NCBI RefSeq assembly: GCF_900106695.1 | Contig: NZ_FNMZ01000001.1 | Location: forward strand, 744,001 to 808,000 | From: Albimonas donghaensis | GTDB taxonomy: Bacteria > Pseudomonadota > Alphaproteobacteria > Rhodobacterales > Rhodobacteraceae | Direction of reading: 5' to 3' | Length of the DNA stretch: 64,000 nt | Shown: positions 20,325 to 29,486 of the stretch, one piece after another | Layout: each line of letters opens with the position of its first letter | Position numbering within the stretch: position 1 is the first letter of the stretch | Notes under the pieces: generated by a model | Told to the model about the DNA's origin: nothing | Seen by the model: the letters and a program-made list of their open reading frames with translations, nothing else | The model's database searches: none | Program-made: the position numbers and the translations under genes

Positions 20325-20852
20325 GGTCTCCTGACCCGGCGCGCCGCCTCCGGCGCCGACCGACCCGGAGGGGCGGGCGGATGAAGACGCGCGTCGGTTG
20401 ATACTGGGGCGAGTGCCGCCGCGGTCCGGGCGCGCGGAAGGGCCGGCGCCGTGGCGCGGTCTCCTTCGTCGCTGAACCGGGTGTGGGCGCGCATCGCGTT
20501 CTGATCTCCTGGCAGGTCCGGCGAAGGGCGCCGTCCGGCCGCAGTCGGGGAGGGGCGAGGGCACGTGAGCCTGGCCCCGATCTCGGCGCCGCGCCGGCGG
20601 ACGAGATCGCTGCACGGGGCGGGCCTTGGCCCTGTCCGCTGCGAGGTCGTCCCTTGGATCCGGGGCGTCGTCCGAAAAACTTTCGGTTCGTCGCTGCGCC
20701 GTGGCTCGTGCGCGCAGGGCGCGTCCCGAACTGGCGGCAGCCTTGACACTATAGCCGTCGGGGCGGCCTGTTGACAATCGCTATCGCACTTGCGCGTCGC
20801 AATGTATTCGCGCCCGCAGCGACAGGGCGAAACGACAGGGAAACAAGGGGTT
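20325..20852. other. Divergent regulatory region between rne and the amidase gene
   Basis: 528 bases with no convincing gene. It includes the rne promoter (20748-20777) and its leader of about 415 bases. Two direct copies of TTGACA (20743-20748 and 20771-20776) lie on the plus strand, but neither has a well-placed -10 for the amidase gene. The last 80 bases before the amidase ATG hold AAGGGG as ribosome site. Confidence 0.5.
20748..20777 (-). promoter_or_regulatory. Candidate rne promoter
   Basis: On the minus strand TTGTCA (20777-20772) and TATAGT (20753-20748) are separated by 18 bases, a strong sigma-70-like match in an otherwise GC-rich region. Transcription would start near 20740, leaving a leader of about 415 bases before the rne ATG. 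A long leader is the hallmark of rne autoregulation in enterobacteria; here that is inference. Confidence 0.6.
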
Positions 20853-22349
20853 ATGCGGATGGCCTGGCGGAGCGGCGCGGTGGGGGCCCATGCAATTCGC
20901 GGCATTCGCCGGGCGGCCGGCGCGGCGGTGCTGGTCGCGGCGGGGGCCGGCGCGGCGCTGGGGCCGGGGGCGGGGGGCGCGGCGACGCCGCCGCCCGCGC
21001 CCCGATCGTCGCCGCCCGGCGTCGATGCGCCGCCGGCGCGCCCGCAGCCGATCTCGCAACTGGACGAGGCCGCCGCCGCCCTGGCGTTGGCCGGCGAGGC
21101 CCGTCTGATCGGGATGCGCCACCATGACGGCCGCACCCGGCTGGCGCTGTCGCTGCCCGGGCCGGGGCCGTGGCGGGTGTTCGCGCTGGACGGGCCGCCG
21201 CGGCTGATCGTGGACGTCGCGGCCGGAGGCTGGACCGGGCGCCGGGCGCCGCCGCCGCCCGACGGGCTGATCGCGGGCCTGCGCGCCGGGATGGCCGAGG
21301 CCGGCCGCGCCCGGCTGGCGCTCGACCTGGCCGGCCCCGCCCGGCTGGAGGAGGCGGTGATGACCCCGCTGGAGGGCGGCGGCGCCCGGTTGCGGGTGAT
21401 CCTCGGCCCGGAAACGCAGGCGCGCTTCGCCGAGACCGCCGGCTGGCCGCCCGGCGCGCGGGCCTCGGGCGGGCCGGGGCGGTTCTCGGTGGATCTGCGC
21501 GGCGCTCCGGACCCGCGGGCCGAAACCCGGCCGCTGGTGATGGTCGACGCCGGTCATGGCGGCTTCGACCCCGGCGCCATCCGCGGCGATGCGGTGGAGA
21601 AGACGCTGGCGCTCGACTTCGCCCGCGACCTCGCCCGCGCCTTGCAGGAGACCGGGCGCTGGCGGGCTGAGCTGACCCGCACCGACGACCGCTACCTGGG
21701 GCTGGACGCGCGGGTGGAGCTGGCCGAGGCCGCCGGCGCTTCGGCTTTCGTCTCGATCCACGCCAACACCGTGGCGCGGGGGGAGGCGCTGGGGGCCTCG
21801 GTGTTCAGCCTCGCCTCGCGCGCCACCGACGCCGAGACCGGGGCGCTCGCCAGTTCCGAGAACCAGGCCGACCTGCGCGGCCCCGAGGGCCATGACGGCG
21901 ACGCCGATGGGGATGCCGGAGCGGTCGGCGCGGGCCTGCGCGGCGGCGACGACATCGCCGCCATCATCGAGCAGATCGGGCGCGGCCCCGCGACGCTCGC
22001 CTCCCGCGGGCTGGCGGAGGCGCTGGCCGACAATCTCGACGCTGTGACGCCGATGCTGCGCGGGCGGGCCCATGCCCAGGCCCGGTTCCGGGTGCTGCGC
22101 TCGACCCGCATGGCCTCGACGCTGGTGGAGCTGGGGTTCCTGTCCAACCCCGCCGACCTCGCCCGGATGCGCGACCCGGCCTGGCGGCGGCTGGCGGCGC
22201 GGGCGCTGGCCGCGGGGCTCGACGAATGGCGGGAGGCGGGGGCGGCGCGGGCCTACGCCTCGGCGCCGGAGCCGGGATCTGGCGGCGGTCTCCCCTCCGG
22301 ACCGGATTCGCGCGGACCGGCGCCGGCGTCGGCGTCGGCGGAGAACTGA
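20853..22349 (+). CDS. N-acetylmuramoyl-L-alanine amidase (AmiC-type)
   Basis: Periplasmic amidase that cleaves the stem peptide from MurNAc during septal peptidoglycan splitting. The 498-residue product has an Ala-rich signal region (about residues 10-45), an AMIN-like domain (about 70-210, LPGPGPWRVFALDGPPRLIVDV) that targets the septum, and an Amidase_3 catalytic domain from about 228 (MVDAGHGGFDPGA, zinc ligand His235; later SIHAN with the third ligand). An Asp/Gly/Ala-rich insert (near residue 350) interrupts the domain near the usual autoinhibitory helix. AAGGGG precedes ATG 20853. Gene order rne < > amidase > PBP1A is conserved in the group. Confidence 0.92.
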   Translation: MRMAWRSGAVGAHAIRGIRRAAGAAVLVAAGAGAALGPGAGGAATPPPAPRSSPPGVDAPPARPQPISQLDEAAAALALAGEARLIGMRHHDGRTRLALSLPGPGPWRVFALDGPPRLIVDVAAGGWTGRRAPPPPDGLIAGLRAGMAEAGRARLALDLAGPARLEEAVMTPLEGGGARLRVILGPETQARFAETAGWPPGARASGGPGRFSVDLRGAPDPRAETRPLVMVDAGHGGFDPGAIRGDAVEKTLALDFARDLARALQETGRWRAELTRTDDRYLGLDARVELAEAAGASAFVSIHANTVARGEALGASVFSLASRATDAETGALASSENQADLRGPEGHDGDADGDAGAVGAGLRGGDDIAAIIEQIGRGPATLASRGLAEALADNLDAVTPMLRGRAHAQARFRVLRSTRMASTLVELGFLSNPADLARMRDPAWRRLAARALAAGLDEWREAGAARAYASAPEPGSGGGLPSGPDSRGPAPASASAEN

Positions 22350-22642
22350 CGGCGCGGGCTCCCGGGATCGCGCCGCGCGGCGCCGGGCGCGGCATGTCGC
22401 GCATCCGGATCGGCCTTGTTCATCAGGCGGATGAACGGCTTCGCGCGCGCGCCTGCGCCGGTCCGCGGAGGCGCCGCTTGGGCGCAACGTCGCGGCCTTC
22501 GTCGCATTCCGCCGCAAGCTTGCCCTGTCCGCGCCAAGCGCGCCGCACTATGTAGGCGCTCAGGACCGGGATCACCGACCGGCCCGATACCCGGCGCCCC
22601 GCCTGCGGGCGCATATTGCACGCAACGGAGCGACCCTACGGC

Positions 22643-25279
22643 ATGATGCGATTTCTCGCCTGGATGTTCAGCATCGCCTCCATCGGCGCGATCTTCGGGC
22701 TCGGCGCCATGGCGGCGCTGGTCTGGCATTACGGGCGCGACCTTCCCGATTACGACGCGCTGAAAAGCTACCAGCCGGCGACCATCTCGCGCGTTTACGA
22801 CCGCGACGGCGCGATCATGGCCGAATACCTGACCGAGCGCCGGGTCTTCGCCCCGATCGACGAGGTGCCGGACCTGGTGAAGAACGCCTTCATCGCCGCC
22901 GAGGACCGCAATTTCTACGAACATGCCGGCTTCGACGCGCTGGGCATCGTCGGCGCGGTGGTGGACTACGCCCGCGGCGGGCGGCTGCGCGGGGCCTCGA
23001 CCATCACCCAGCAGGTGATGAAGAACTTCCTGCTGACCAACGAACGGTCCTTCGAGCGCAAGTTCAAGGAGATCATCCTGGCCACCCGCCTCGAGCAGGT
23101 GCTGACCAAGGACCAGATCCTCGAACTCTATCTCAACGAGATCTATCTCGGCGCGCGGGCCTACGGGGTGGCGGCGGCGGCCGACAACTATTTCGGCAAG
23201 GCGCTGGAGAACCTGACGCCGGCCGAGGCCGCCTATCTCGCGGCGCTGCCCAAGGCGCCCTCCAACCTGCACCCGGTGCGCGACCACGACATCGCCGTGG
23301 CGCGGCGCGGCTACGTGCTGGATCAGATGCTGCGGGCGGGGTTCCTGACCCAGGCCGAGTTCGAGGAGGCCGACGCGGCTCCGCTGGCCACGGTGCTCGA
23401 CGGCTCGGTGGAGCCGGAGCTGCCGCCGGTGCCGCCGCGGGACTATTTCTCCGAGGAGATCCGCCGCCAGCTGGTCGGCCAGTTCGGTGAAGAGGCGGTC
23501 GAAGGCGGGGGGCTGACCATCCGCGCGACGCTCGACCCCGAGCTGCAGCGCGCGGCCGGCGACGCCCTGCGCGCCCGGCTGGTGAAGTGGGACAAGGAGC
23601 GTCAGGGCTGGCGCGGACCTCTCACGCGTATAGAGCCGGCGGCGCTGACCGGCGACGACGGGGCCCCGAGCGAGGACGCCTGGCGCGAGGCGCTGGCCGC
23701 CACCCGCGCGCCCGGCGACATTCCCGGCTGGCGCCCGGCCGTGGTGCTGAAGGTCGGCGATACGACCGCGCGCATCGGCATCCAGGGCGTGCCCGAGGAC
23801 GCGGACGGCCATTACATCGGCGTGGGCGACGCCGGCTGGGCCAAGCCCGAGCTGGAGCGCGGCGGCGTCGGGCGCGCCCCGCGCAAGCCCGCCGACATCT
23901 TCGCCGTGGGCGACGTGATCATGGTCGCCGGCGAAACCGAGGACGGGTCCGAAATCCGCGATGTCCCCGGCGACGCGCTCGTCGACGCGGGGCTGGCGCG
24001 CTGGTCGCTTCGCCAGATCCCCGAATTGCAGGGCGCCTTCATGGCCATGGACCCGGTCACCGGCCGCGTGCTGGCGATGCAGGGCGGCTTCAGCTTCGAG
24101 ACCTCGGTGTTCAACCGCGCGACCCAGGCCAAACGCCAGCCGGGCTCGGCCTTCAAGCCCTTCGTCTACGCCGCGGCGCTGGACAACGGCTACACGCCCT
24201 CCACCGTGATCCTCGACGCCCCGATCTCCATCGACACCGGCGCGGCGGAGCTGTGGCGGCCCACCAACTCGTCCAACAGGTTCTACGGCCCCTCGCCCAT
24301 GCGGGTCGGCATCGAGCAGTCGCGCAACGTGATGACCGTGCGGCTCGCGCAGGATGTGGGCATGGACCTGGTCGCGGAATACGCCGAGCGCTTCGGGGTC
24401 TATTCCGACATGCCGCACCATCTCAGCTACGCGCTGGGGGCGGGAGAGACGACGCTCTACCAGATGGTCGGGGCCTACGCGATGTTCGCCAATGGCGGCT
24501 GGCGGGTGTCGCCGACGCTGGTCGACCGGGTGCAGGACCGCTGGGGCGAGACCATTTTCCGCCAGGACGACCGGCTGTGCCCCGACTGCCGCCAGGACTG
24601 GCGGTCGGGGGAGCTGGAGCCGGTGCTGCAGCCCAATTCGCAGCTGATCATGGACCCGGTGACGGCGTTCCAGCTGACCTCGATGATGCGCGGCGTGGTG
24701 GAGCGGGGGACCGCGACCCGGCTGCAGAGCCTCGGGTTGCCGCTGGCCGGCAAGACCGGCACCACCAACGAGGCCAAGGACGCCTGGTTCATCGGCTTCA
24801 CCCCCAACATGGTGGCGGGCTGCTTCATCGGCTACGACAACCCGCGCCCGATGGGGCGGGGGGCCTTCGGCGGCACGCTTTGCGCGCCGGTCTTCGAGGA
24901 CTTCATGGAGATCGCCATGAAGGACCGTCCGAAGCTGGACTTCCCGTTCCCGCCGCATGCGGTGATGGCCAAGATCGACCGCTCCACCGGGCGGCGGCTG
25001 TCGGACGACGCGTCGGGCGCCGGCGTGGCGCTTGAGGCGTTCCGCCTGGGCGAGGCGCCGGCCGTCGGCGAATATTCCGGCGGCGCGGTCATCGAAGGCC
25101 GGTTCGACATGTTCGCCGGCGGCGATCTGCCGATGCGGCTGGAGCAGGACGAGCCCTCGTCCGGCCCCGCGTCCGGCCCCGCGTCTGGCGGCGCGCCCGC
25201 GGATGGCGGGGGGGGAGGCGGCCAGGCCCCGGCCCCGCCCTCGCCTTCGGGCGGCTTCGGGTCCGGCGGACTTTACTGA
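22643..25279 (+). CDS. mrcA: Class A penicillin-binding protein (PBP1A), glycosyltransferase/transpeptidase
   Basis: Bifunctional peptidoglycan synthase anchored in the inner membrane. The 878-residue product has an N-terminal TM helix (about residues 5-28), a GT51 transglycosylase domain with catalytic Glu87 in EDRNFYEHAGFD and the TITQQVMKN motif, an OB-like insert (about 320-440), and a penicillin-binding transpeptidase domain with Ser502-x-x-Lys505 (PGSAFKPF), the SSN-type motif (TNSSNR) and KTGTT at Lys704. It ends in a Gly/Pro/Ala-rich tail. ATG 22643 or the adjacent ATG 22646 is the start. Upstream, 293 bases separate it from the amidase; a TATGTA at about 22552 may belong to its promoter. 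Confidence 0.96.
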   Translation: MMRFLAWMFSIASIGAIFGLGAMAALVWHYGRDLPDYDALKSYQPATISRVYDRDGAIMAEYLTERRVFAPIDEVPDLVKNAFIAAEDRNFYEHAGFDALGIVGAVVDYARGGRLRGASTITQQVMKNFLLTNERSFERKFKEIILATRLEQVLTKDQILELYLNEIYLGARAYGVAAAADNYFGKALENLTPAEAAYLAALPKAPSNLHPVRDHDIAVARRGYVLDQMLRAGFLTQAEFEEADAAPLATVLDGSVEPELPPVPPRDYFSEEIRRQLVGQFGEEAVEGGGLTIRATLDPELQRAAGDALRARLVKWDKERQGWRGPLTRIEPAALTGDDGAPSEDAWREALAATRAPGDIPGWRPAVVLKVGDTTARIGIQGVPEDADGHYIGVGDAGWAKPELERGGVGRAPRKPADIFAVGDVIMVAGETEDGSEIRDVPGDALVDAGLARWSLRQIPELQGAFMAMDPVTGRVLAMQGGFSFETSVFNRATQAKRQPGSAFKPFVYAAALDNGYTPSTVILDAPISIDTGAAELWRPTNSSNRFYGPSPMRVGIEQSRNVMTVRLAQDVGMDLVAEYAERFGVYSDMPHHLSYALGAGETTLYQMVGAYAMFANGGWRVSPTLVDRVQDRWGETIFRQDDRLCPDCRQDWRSGELEPVLQPNSQLIMDPVTAFQLTSMMRGVVERGTATRLQSLGLPLAGKTGTTNEAKDAWFIGFTPNMVAGCFIGYDNPRPMGRGAFGGTLCAPVFEDFMEIAMKDRPKLDFPFPPHAVMAKIDRSTGRRLSDDASGAGVALEAFRLGEAPAVGEYSGGAVIEGRFDMFAGGDLPMRLEQDEPSSGPASGPASGGAPADGGGGGGQAPAPPSPSGGFGSGGLY

Positions 25280-25461
25280 TCCGACGGGGCGGTACGGGGG
25301 GCGCGGGGGCCTTCGGACTCCCGCCGCCCCCCGCCGCCGCATCCCTGCTGCGTTCCATCACTTGAGCCGCGCGCCGCGCCGGTCTATGTCCCCCGGATGC
25401 GGTTTCGCGCCCCTTCCGGGCGCGTGCGGCCCCCAGACCCGACCAAGGAGCTCCTCGTCCC

Positions 25462-26589
25462 ATGCGTGCGGAGACCCAGAACCTCATCGCCGAAATCGAG
25501 AAGTCGGTGACCCTGCTGCGCCAGCGCGTGGGCTGGGAGACCGCGGAGCACCGGTTGGAGGAGCTCAACGCCCGGGTCGAGGACCCGACGCTGTGGGACG
25601 ACTCCGTCCAGGCGCAGAAGGTGATGCGCGACCGCCAGCAGCTCGCCGACAAATACGAGCAGGCCAAGTCGCTGGGCCAGGAGCTGACCGACAATATCGA
25701 GCTGATCGAGATGGGCGAGGCCGAGGGAGACGCCGAGGTGGTGTCCGAGGCCGAGGCCGCGCTGTCGGCCCTGCGCGACCGCGCCGCCCAGGCCGAGATC
25801 GAGGCGCTGCTGGACGGGGAGGCCGACGGCTCGGACACCTTCCTGGAGATCAACGCCGGCGCCGGCGGCACCGAGTCCTGCGACTGGGCCCAGATGCTGG
25901 CGCGCATGTATACCCGCTGGGCCGAGGCCAAGGGCTACAAGGTCGAGCTGATGTCCGAGAGCGCCGGCGAAGAGGCGGGCATCAAGTCGGCCTCCTACAA
26001 GATCACCGGGCCGAACGCCTACGGCTGGCTGAAATCGGAATCGGGCGTGCACCGGCTGGTGCGCATCTCGCCCTTCGACAGCGCGGCGCGGCGGCAGACC
26101 TCGTTCTCCTCGGTCTGGGTCTATCCGGTGGTGGATGACTCGATCGAGATCGAGATCAAGCCGAACGAGATCCGGGTGGACACCTACCGGTCCTCGGGCG
26201 CGGGCGGGCAGCACGTCAACACCACCGACTCGGCCGTGCGGATCACCCATATCCCGACCAATATCGTGGTGACGTCCTCGGAGAAGTCGCAGCATCAGAA
26301 CCGGGCCAACGCTATGGCGGCGCTGAAGTCGCGGCTCTACGAGATCGAGCTGCGCAAGCGCACCCAGGCCATCCAGGACGCCCATGACGCCAAGGGCGAG
26401 ATCGGCTGGGGCAACCAGATCCGCTCCTACGTCCTGCAGCCCTACCAGATGGTCAAGGATCTGCGCACCAACGTGGAGACCTCGGACACCGGCGGCGTGC
26501 TGGACGGGGATCTGGACCGGTTCATGGCCGCGGCGCTGGCGATGGAGGTCACCGGCAAGACCCGGGCCGAGGCGATGGCCGAGGACTGA
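25462..26589 (+). CDS. prfB: Peptide chain release factor 2
   Basis: Ends translation at UGA and UAA. The 375-residue RF2 shows the anticodon-like SPF tripeptide (Ser203-Pro204-Phe205 in [12 protein letters not shown]) and the peptidyl-transferase GGQ (Gly248-Gly249-Gln250 in GAGGQHVN). There is an N-terminal helical domain. The frame is uninterrupted from [13 protein letters not shown], so the autoregulatory +1 frameshift of enterobacterial prfB is absent, as in many alphaproteobacteria. AAGGAG lies upstream of the ATG. A 13-bp hairpin follows about 55 bases after the stop. Confidence 0.97.
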   Translation: MRAETQNLIAEIEKSVTLLRQRVGWETAEHRLEELNARVEDPTLWDDSVQAQKVMRDRQQLADKYEQAKSLGQELTDNIELIEMGEAEGDAEVVSEAEAALSALRDRAAQAEIEALLDGEADGSDTFLEINAGAGGTESCDWAQMLARMYTRWAEAKGYKVELMSESAGEEAGIKSASYKITGPNAYGWLKSESGVHRLVRISPFDSAARRQTSFSSVWVYPVVDDSIEIEIKPNEIRVDTYRSSGAGGQHVNTTDSAVRITHIPTNIVVTSSEKSQHQNRANAMAALKSRLYEIELRKRTQAIQDAHDAKGEIGWGNQIRSYVLQPYQMVKDLRTNVETSDTGGVLDGDLDRFMAAALAMEVTGKTRAEAMAED

Positions 26590-26893
26590 TCGCGGGCCCT
26601 GCGACGGGGCTTTTCAGGCGACCATGACCAGGACCAGGACCGAAACCGCCGGGCGCAGCGATGCGCCCGGCGGTTCGCGTTCGGGCGCCCGCCGCGCCGC
26701 GCTTCCCCCCCCCGCAAGCGGGGAGGGGGGGCGCCCCGAGCCCCGCGCCGGGGGACTATCCTTTCGGATAGGTCGCCGCGCCATCCGCGCCGGCGAACCC
26801 GCCCTTCGCTATGTCGCGCGGCGGCTCGGATTTTCGTAGAACTCTCCCTGCAAGCAACGAGGCGCGAAACGGCGCCGCACAGGAGAGCCCGCC
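26590..26893. other. Intergenic region after prfB
   Basis: About 304 bases. It holds the prfB hairpin (26645-26674), a second C-run/G-run inverted repeat around 26703-26733, and CAGGAG before the next small gene. No other gene is evident. Confidence 0.45.
26645..26674 (+). terminator. Hairpin terminator after prfB
   Basis: Perfect 13-bp inverted repeat (26645-26657 with 26662-26674) capped by GCGA, a GNRA-type tetraloop. It is followed by TCGCGTTC, so the U-tract is poor; likely terminator or 3' end protector. Confidence 0.6.
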
Positions 26894-27229
26894 ATGACCG
26901 CCATCGAGATCCACCGGAACGCCCCGTCCCGCGACGACGCCCCCCGCGCCGGTTTCCCGATGGCGCTGCTGTTCTGGGCTCATGCGGCGGGGGTCTCCGC
27001 GGGGATCGCGGCCGGGGTCGGGGGGGGCTTCGGCGTCTTCGCCTCGCTGGGCATCGCCTGGGCGACCGCCGTGGCGCTGACCCTGACCCTGCCGTTCCTG
27101 CCGCTGATCGGCGCCGGGTTCCGCAACGCCGCCGGCGCGAAGGACGTGGACGCCGACCTGGCCGCCTGGGCCGAGGACCTGGAGGCCGAGCGCGCCGCCG
27201 CCGAGGCCCGCAACCGCCGCGCGGCCTGA
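26894..27229 (+). CDS. Small two-helix membrane protein, unknown function
   Basis: A 111-residue protein I do not recognise. CAGGAGAG lies just before the ATG, and codon usage matches the neighbours. Residues about 22-48 (FPMALLFWAHAAGV, Gly-rich) and 52-73 (WATAVALTLTLPFLPLIGAGF) form two likely membrane helices. The C-terminal 35 residues are an Ala/Glu/Arg-rich charged helix. It stands alone between two hairpins, so context gives no clue to its job. Confidence 0.7.
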   Translation: MTAIEIHRNAPSRDDAPRAGFPMALLFWAHAAGVSAGIAAGVGGGFGVFASLGIAWATAVALTLTLPFLPLIGAGFRNAAGAKDVDADLAAWAEDLEAERAAAEARNRRAA

Positions 27230-27388
27230 GATCGCGCCGCTCCTCCCGCCGGAGCGGCGCCCCGAGACGGCCCCGGCCGCGTTGCGGCCGCCCCCTTCGT
27301 TCTCACCCCCGAAGCCGGGGCGACGACGACGGCCGGGGCCGGTTCAGGGCGGAGAGGCGACGCCCGCCGACATCGCCGTCGCCCCGAG

Positions 27389-27416
27389 CGCCCCGGAGCC
27401 CCGCTCCGGGGCGTTT
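27389..27416 (+). terminator. Intrinsic terminator of the small membrane protein gene
   Basis: Perfect 10-bp stem (CGCCCCGGAG 27389-27398 with CTCCGGGGCG 27404-27413), 5-base loop, followed by TTTCG. Confidence 0.55.
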
Positions 27417-27452
27417 CGCATTGCGGAGGCGGGCCGGGCGCCCCCGGAGACG

Positions 27453-27488
27453 CGAAACGCGGGCCCCGTCGCCGGGACCCGCGTTTCG
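27453..27488 (-). terminator. Inverted repeat after the bactofilin gene
   Basis: Perfect 11-bp arms (CGAAACGCGGG 27453-27463 with CCCGCGTTTCG 27478-27488) around a 14-base loop, about 50 bases after the bactofilin stop on the minus strand. The T-run is absent, so termination is only probable. Confidence 0.4.
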
Positions 27489-27535
27489 AATGTCAGGCAT
27501 GACGGCGGATGGGCCGCCCTGCGCAGGAGGAAAGC

Positions 27536-28057
27536 TCAGCCCTCGGAGCCGTTGGTGGAACCGGCGGGGGGCGAGGAGATCACCGGGGCCGACTTGCCGC
27601 CATCCGACAGCGGGTCGTCGTTGCGCTGGACCGAACCCTCGAAATGGGCGCCGCTCTCGATCGCGATGGTCTTGTGGATGATGTCGCCCTCGACCTTCGC
27701 GGAGGAGGTCAGGCGCACCTTCACGCCGCGGACCCGGCCGACGACCCGGCCGTTGACCACCACGTCGTCGGCGACGATTTCGCCGCGGATCGTGGCGCTT
27801 TCGCCCACGGTCAGCAGGTGGGCGCGGATGTCGCCGTCCACGGCGCCCTCGACCTGGATGTCGCCGGTGGTCCGCAGGTTGCCGGTCACCGTGAGGTCGG
27901 AGCTGAGGATCGACGGCGGCGCCTTGGGCTTCGCAGGGGCCGACGGCGAAGGCGAACCGGTGCGCGGCGGCGCGGCCGGCGCCGGCGCGGCGGGCCGCGA
28001 CCCGGAGTCTTCGGCCTTGGTGTCGATCGGATCGTTGATCTTCGACTTAGAGAACAT
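27536..28057 (-). CDS. Bactofilin (polymer-forming cytoskeletal protein)
   Basis: Bactofilins self-assemble without nucleotides into filaments that position cell-wall enzymes. The 173-residue protein has a Pro/Ala/Ser-rich N-terminal tail (about residues 8-48), a central domain of short beta-helix repeats (about 50-150: ILSSDLTVTGNLRTTGDIQ and following, with the usual GDI, GEI and GRV turns) and a short disordered C-terminus. Its start lies inside the end of the upstream M23 peptidase gene (11-base overlap), so the two are co-translated. Bactofilin paired with an M23 peptidase is a known arrangement linked to cell shape. Confidence 0.93.
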   Translation of the reverse strand: MFSKSKINDPIDTKAEDSGSRPAAPAPAAPPRTGSPSPSAPAKPKAPPSILSSDLTVTGNLRTTGDIQVEGAVDGDIRAHLLTVGESATIRGEIVADDVVVNGRVVGRVRGVKVRLTSSAKVEGDIIHKTIAIESGAHFEGSVQRNDDPLSDGGKSAPVISSPPAGSTNGSEG

Positions 28058-29486
28058 TGCGCGCGGCCTCGATGTACTTCATGGGGTTGAGCGGCTTCCC
28101 GTTCAGGCGGATCTCGTAGTGGAGATGCGACCCGGTCGAGCGTCCCGAGTTACCCATATCGCCGATCCGGTCATTGCGCGCAACCCGCTGCCCCACCTTG
28201 ACGCGGGTGGCGTTGAGATGCGCGTAGACCGTCTCGAAGCCGAAGGCGTGGCGGATCTTGATGACCCGGCCGTAGCCCGACTGCCAGCCGGCGAAGGTCA
28301 CGACCCCGTCGGCGGTGGTGTGGATCGGCGTGCCGCGGGCGGCGGCGAAGTCGGTGCCCGCATGCATGCGCGAGCGGCCGTTCTTGGGATCGCGCCGGAC
28401 CCCGAAGCCGGAGGTGAAGCGGAAGGCCGCGTGCACCGGCTTGGCCAGCGGCAGCTTGGCGGCGGCGACCTGCATCAGGCTCGCCCGCTCCAGCCCGCCG
28501 AGCAGGTTGGCCACCCGCTCCGCATCCTCGGAGACCAGCAGCGGCGAGGCGCTCTCATCCACCGGCAGGAAGGGTCCGCCCTCGCCCGAATAGTCGCGGC
28601 GCAGTTCGGCGACGACCTGGTCGGGGTTCACGCCGGCGGCGTCGAGCGCCTTCTCCAGCCCGCCGAGCCCGGCGTCGACCGCGTCCTCAAGCTGGGAGAA
28701 CAGGCGGGCGCGGGCCTCGGCGGCGCGGCCGCGCTCTGATTCCAGCGTCTCCAGCCGGTCGGCCAGGGCGGCCTGCATCATCACCGCGGCGTCGCGTTCG
28801 CGGGTGGTGTCCTCCAGCGCGGCGGTGACGCCTTCGATGGCGGAGGTCCACTCGTCCTCGGCCGCGTCGGCGGCGGCATGGTCGGCGTTCAGCGCCTCCG
28901 CCCGGGCGGCGAGCGCCATGCGGGCGCGCTCCGCCTCGTCGCGGGCGGCGACGGCGTCGGCCAGCTTGGCGCGCAGGCTTTCGAGCGCGAGCGTCAGTTC
29001 GGATTCCGCGTCCGCGGCCGCGACCAGCGAGGCCTGGCGACGGGCGAGCTCACGGCTCATGACGTCGAGCCGGGCCAGCGCGTCGGAGGCCTGTTCGGCG
29101 GCGAGGTCCCGCTGCGCCTCCAGCGCCGCGACCTCGGCGTCGCGGTCCTCGGTCAGCGCGGCGAGCCGGGCGTCGCGATCGGCCTCCAGCGCGGCGAGGT
29201 CGGCGACGCGGCGCGCCTCGGCCTCGGCCACCGCGTCGGCGGATCCGCTCTCATAGGCCGCGACGCGGGCGGCGAGCGCCTCGCGTTCGGCATGGTTCAG
29301 AAGCAGCGATACCGTGGCGAAGCCGGTCCAGCCCAGGAGGGCCGTGACGCAGGCCGCCGCGAGAAGACCGCCGCGCGTGGAGACGCGGATATGCCGCGCA
29401 TCGTCGCCTTTCCGGATGGTGAGCCGCCAATCAGGCAAACCACCAACGGCACGCGGTTCCTCCGCGCGGCCATTCGGGCTTGTCAT
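28047..29486 (-). CDS. Membrane-anchored M23 family peptidase with long coiled coil
   Basis: Probable peptidoglycan endopeptidase or amidase activator. The 479-residue product has a cytoplasmic N-terminus of about 40 residues, one TM helix (about 42-64), a long Ala/Glu/Arg coiled coil (about 68-265) and a C-terminal M23 LytM domain. Zinc ligands His375 and Asp379 (MHAGTDF) and His456 with His454 (SHLHYE) are all present, so the enzyme should be active, unlike degenerate EnvC/NlpD regulators. It overlaps the bactofilin gene and probably is localised by it. A CtrA-like motif lies about 230 bases upstream. Confidence 0.92.
   Translation of the reverse strand: MTSPNGRAEEPRAVGGLPDWRLTIRKGDDARHIRVSTRGGLLAAACVTALLGWTGFATVSLLLNHAEREALAARVAAYESGSADAVAEAEARRVADLAALEADRDARLAALTEDRDAEVAALEAQRDLAAEQASDALARLDVMSRELARRQASLVAAADAESELTLALESLRAKLADAVAARDEAERARMALAARAEALNADHAAADAAEDEWTSAIEGVTAALEDTTRERDAAVMMQAALADRLETLESERGRAAEARARLFSQLEDAVDAGLGGLEKALDAAGVNPDQVVAELRRDYSGEGGPFLPVDESASPLLVSEDAERVANLLGGLERASLMQVAAAKLPLAKPVHAAFRFTSGFGVRRDPKNGRSRMHAGTDFAAARGTPIHTTADGVVTFAGWQSGYGRVIKIRHAFGFETVYAHLNATRVKVGQRVARNDRIGDMGNSGRSTGSHLHYEIRLNGKPLNPMKYIEAARNVL

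Larger units (their letters stand above)
27230..27535. other. Intergenic region between convergent small membrane protein gene and bactofilin gene
   Basis: About 306 bases with two inverted repeats (27389-27413 and 27453-27488), one probably serving each gene. No convincing open reading frame. Confidence 0.45.

Noticed and set aside
16623-20384. Very long plus-strand open frame (over 1200 codons) opposite rne
   Set aside because: Repetitive Gly/Arg/Leu/Val composition typical of the antisense frame of Glu/Ala/Asp-rich coding sequence at high GC. The minus strand carries unmistakable RNase E domains.
20743-20776. Plus-strand promoter for the amidase gene using either TTGACA copy
   Set aside because: The nearest -10-like hexamers are 23-24 bases away. 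The same bases form a much better promoter on the minus strand for rne.
22552-22557. TATGTA as a firm PBP1A promoter
   Set aside because: No -35 hexamer at 16-18 bases; kept only as a remark in the gene entry.
25462-25560. Programmed +1 frameshift in prfB
   Set aside because: No in-frame TGA and no CTTTGA-like slip site; the RF2 frame is continuous from the first ATG.
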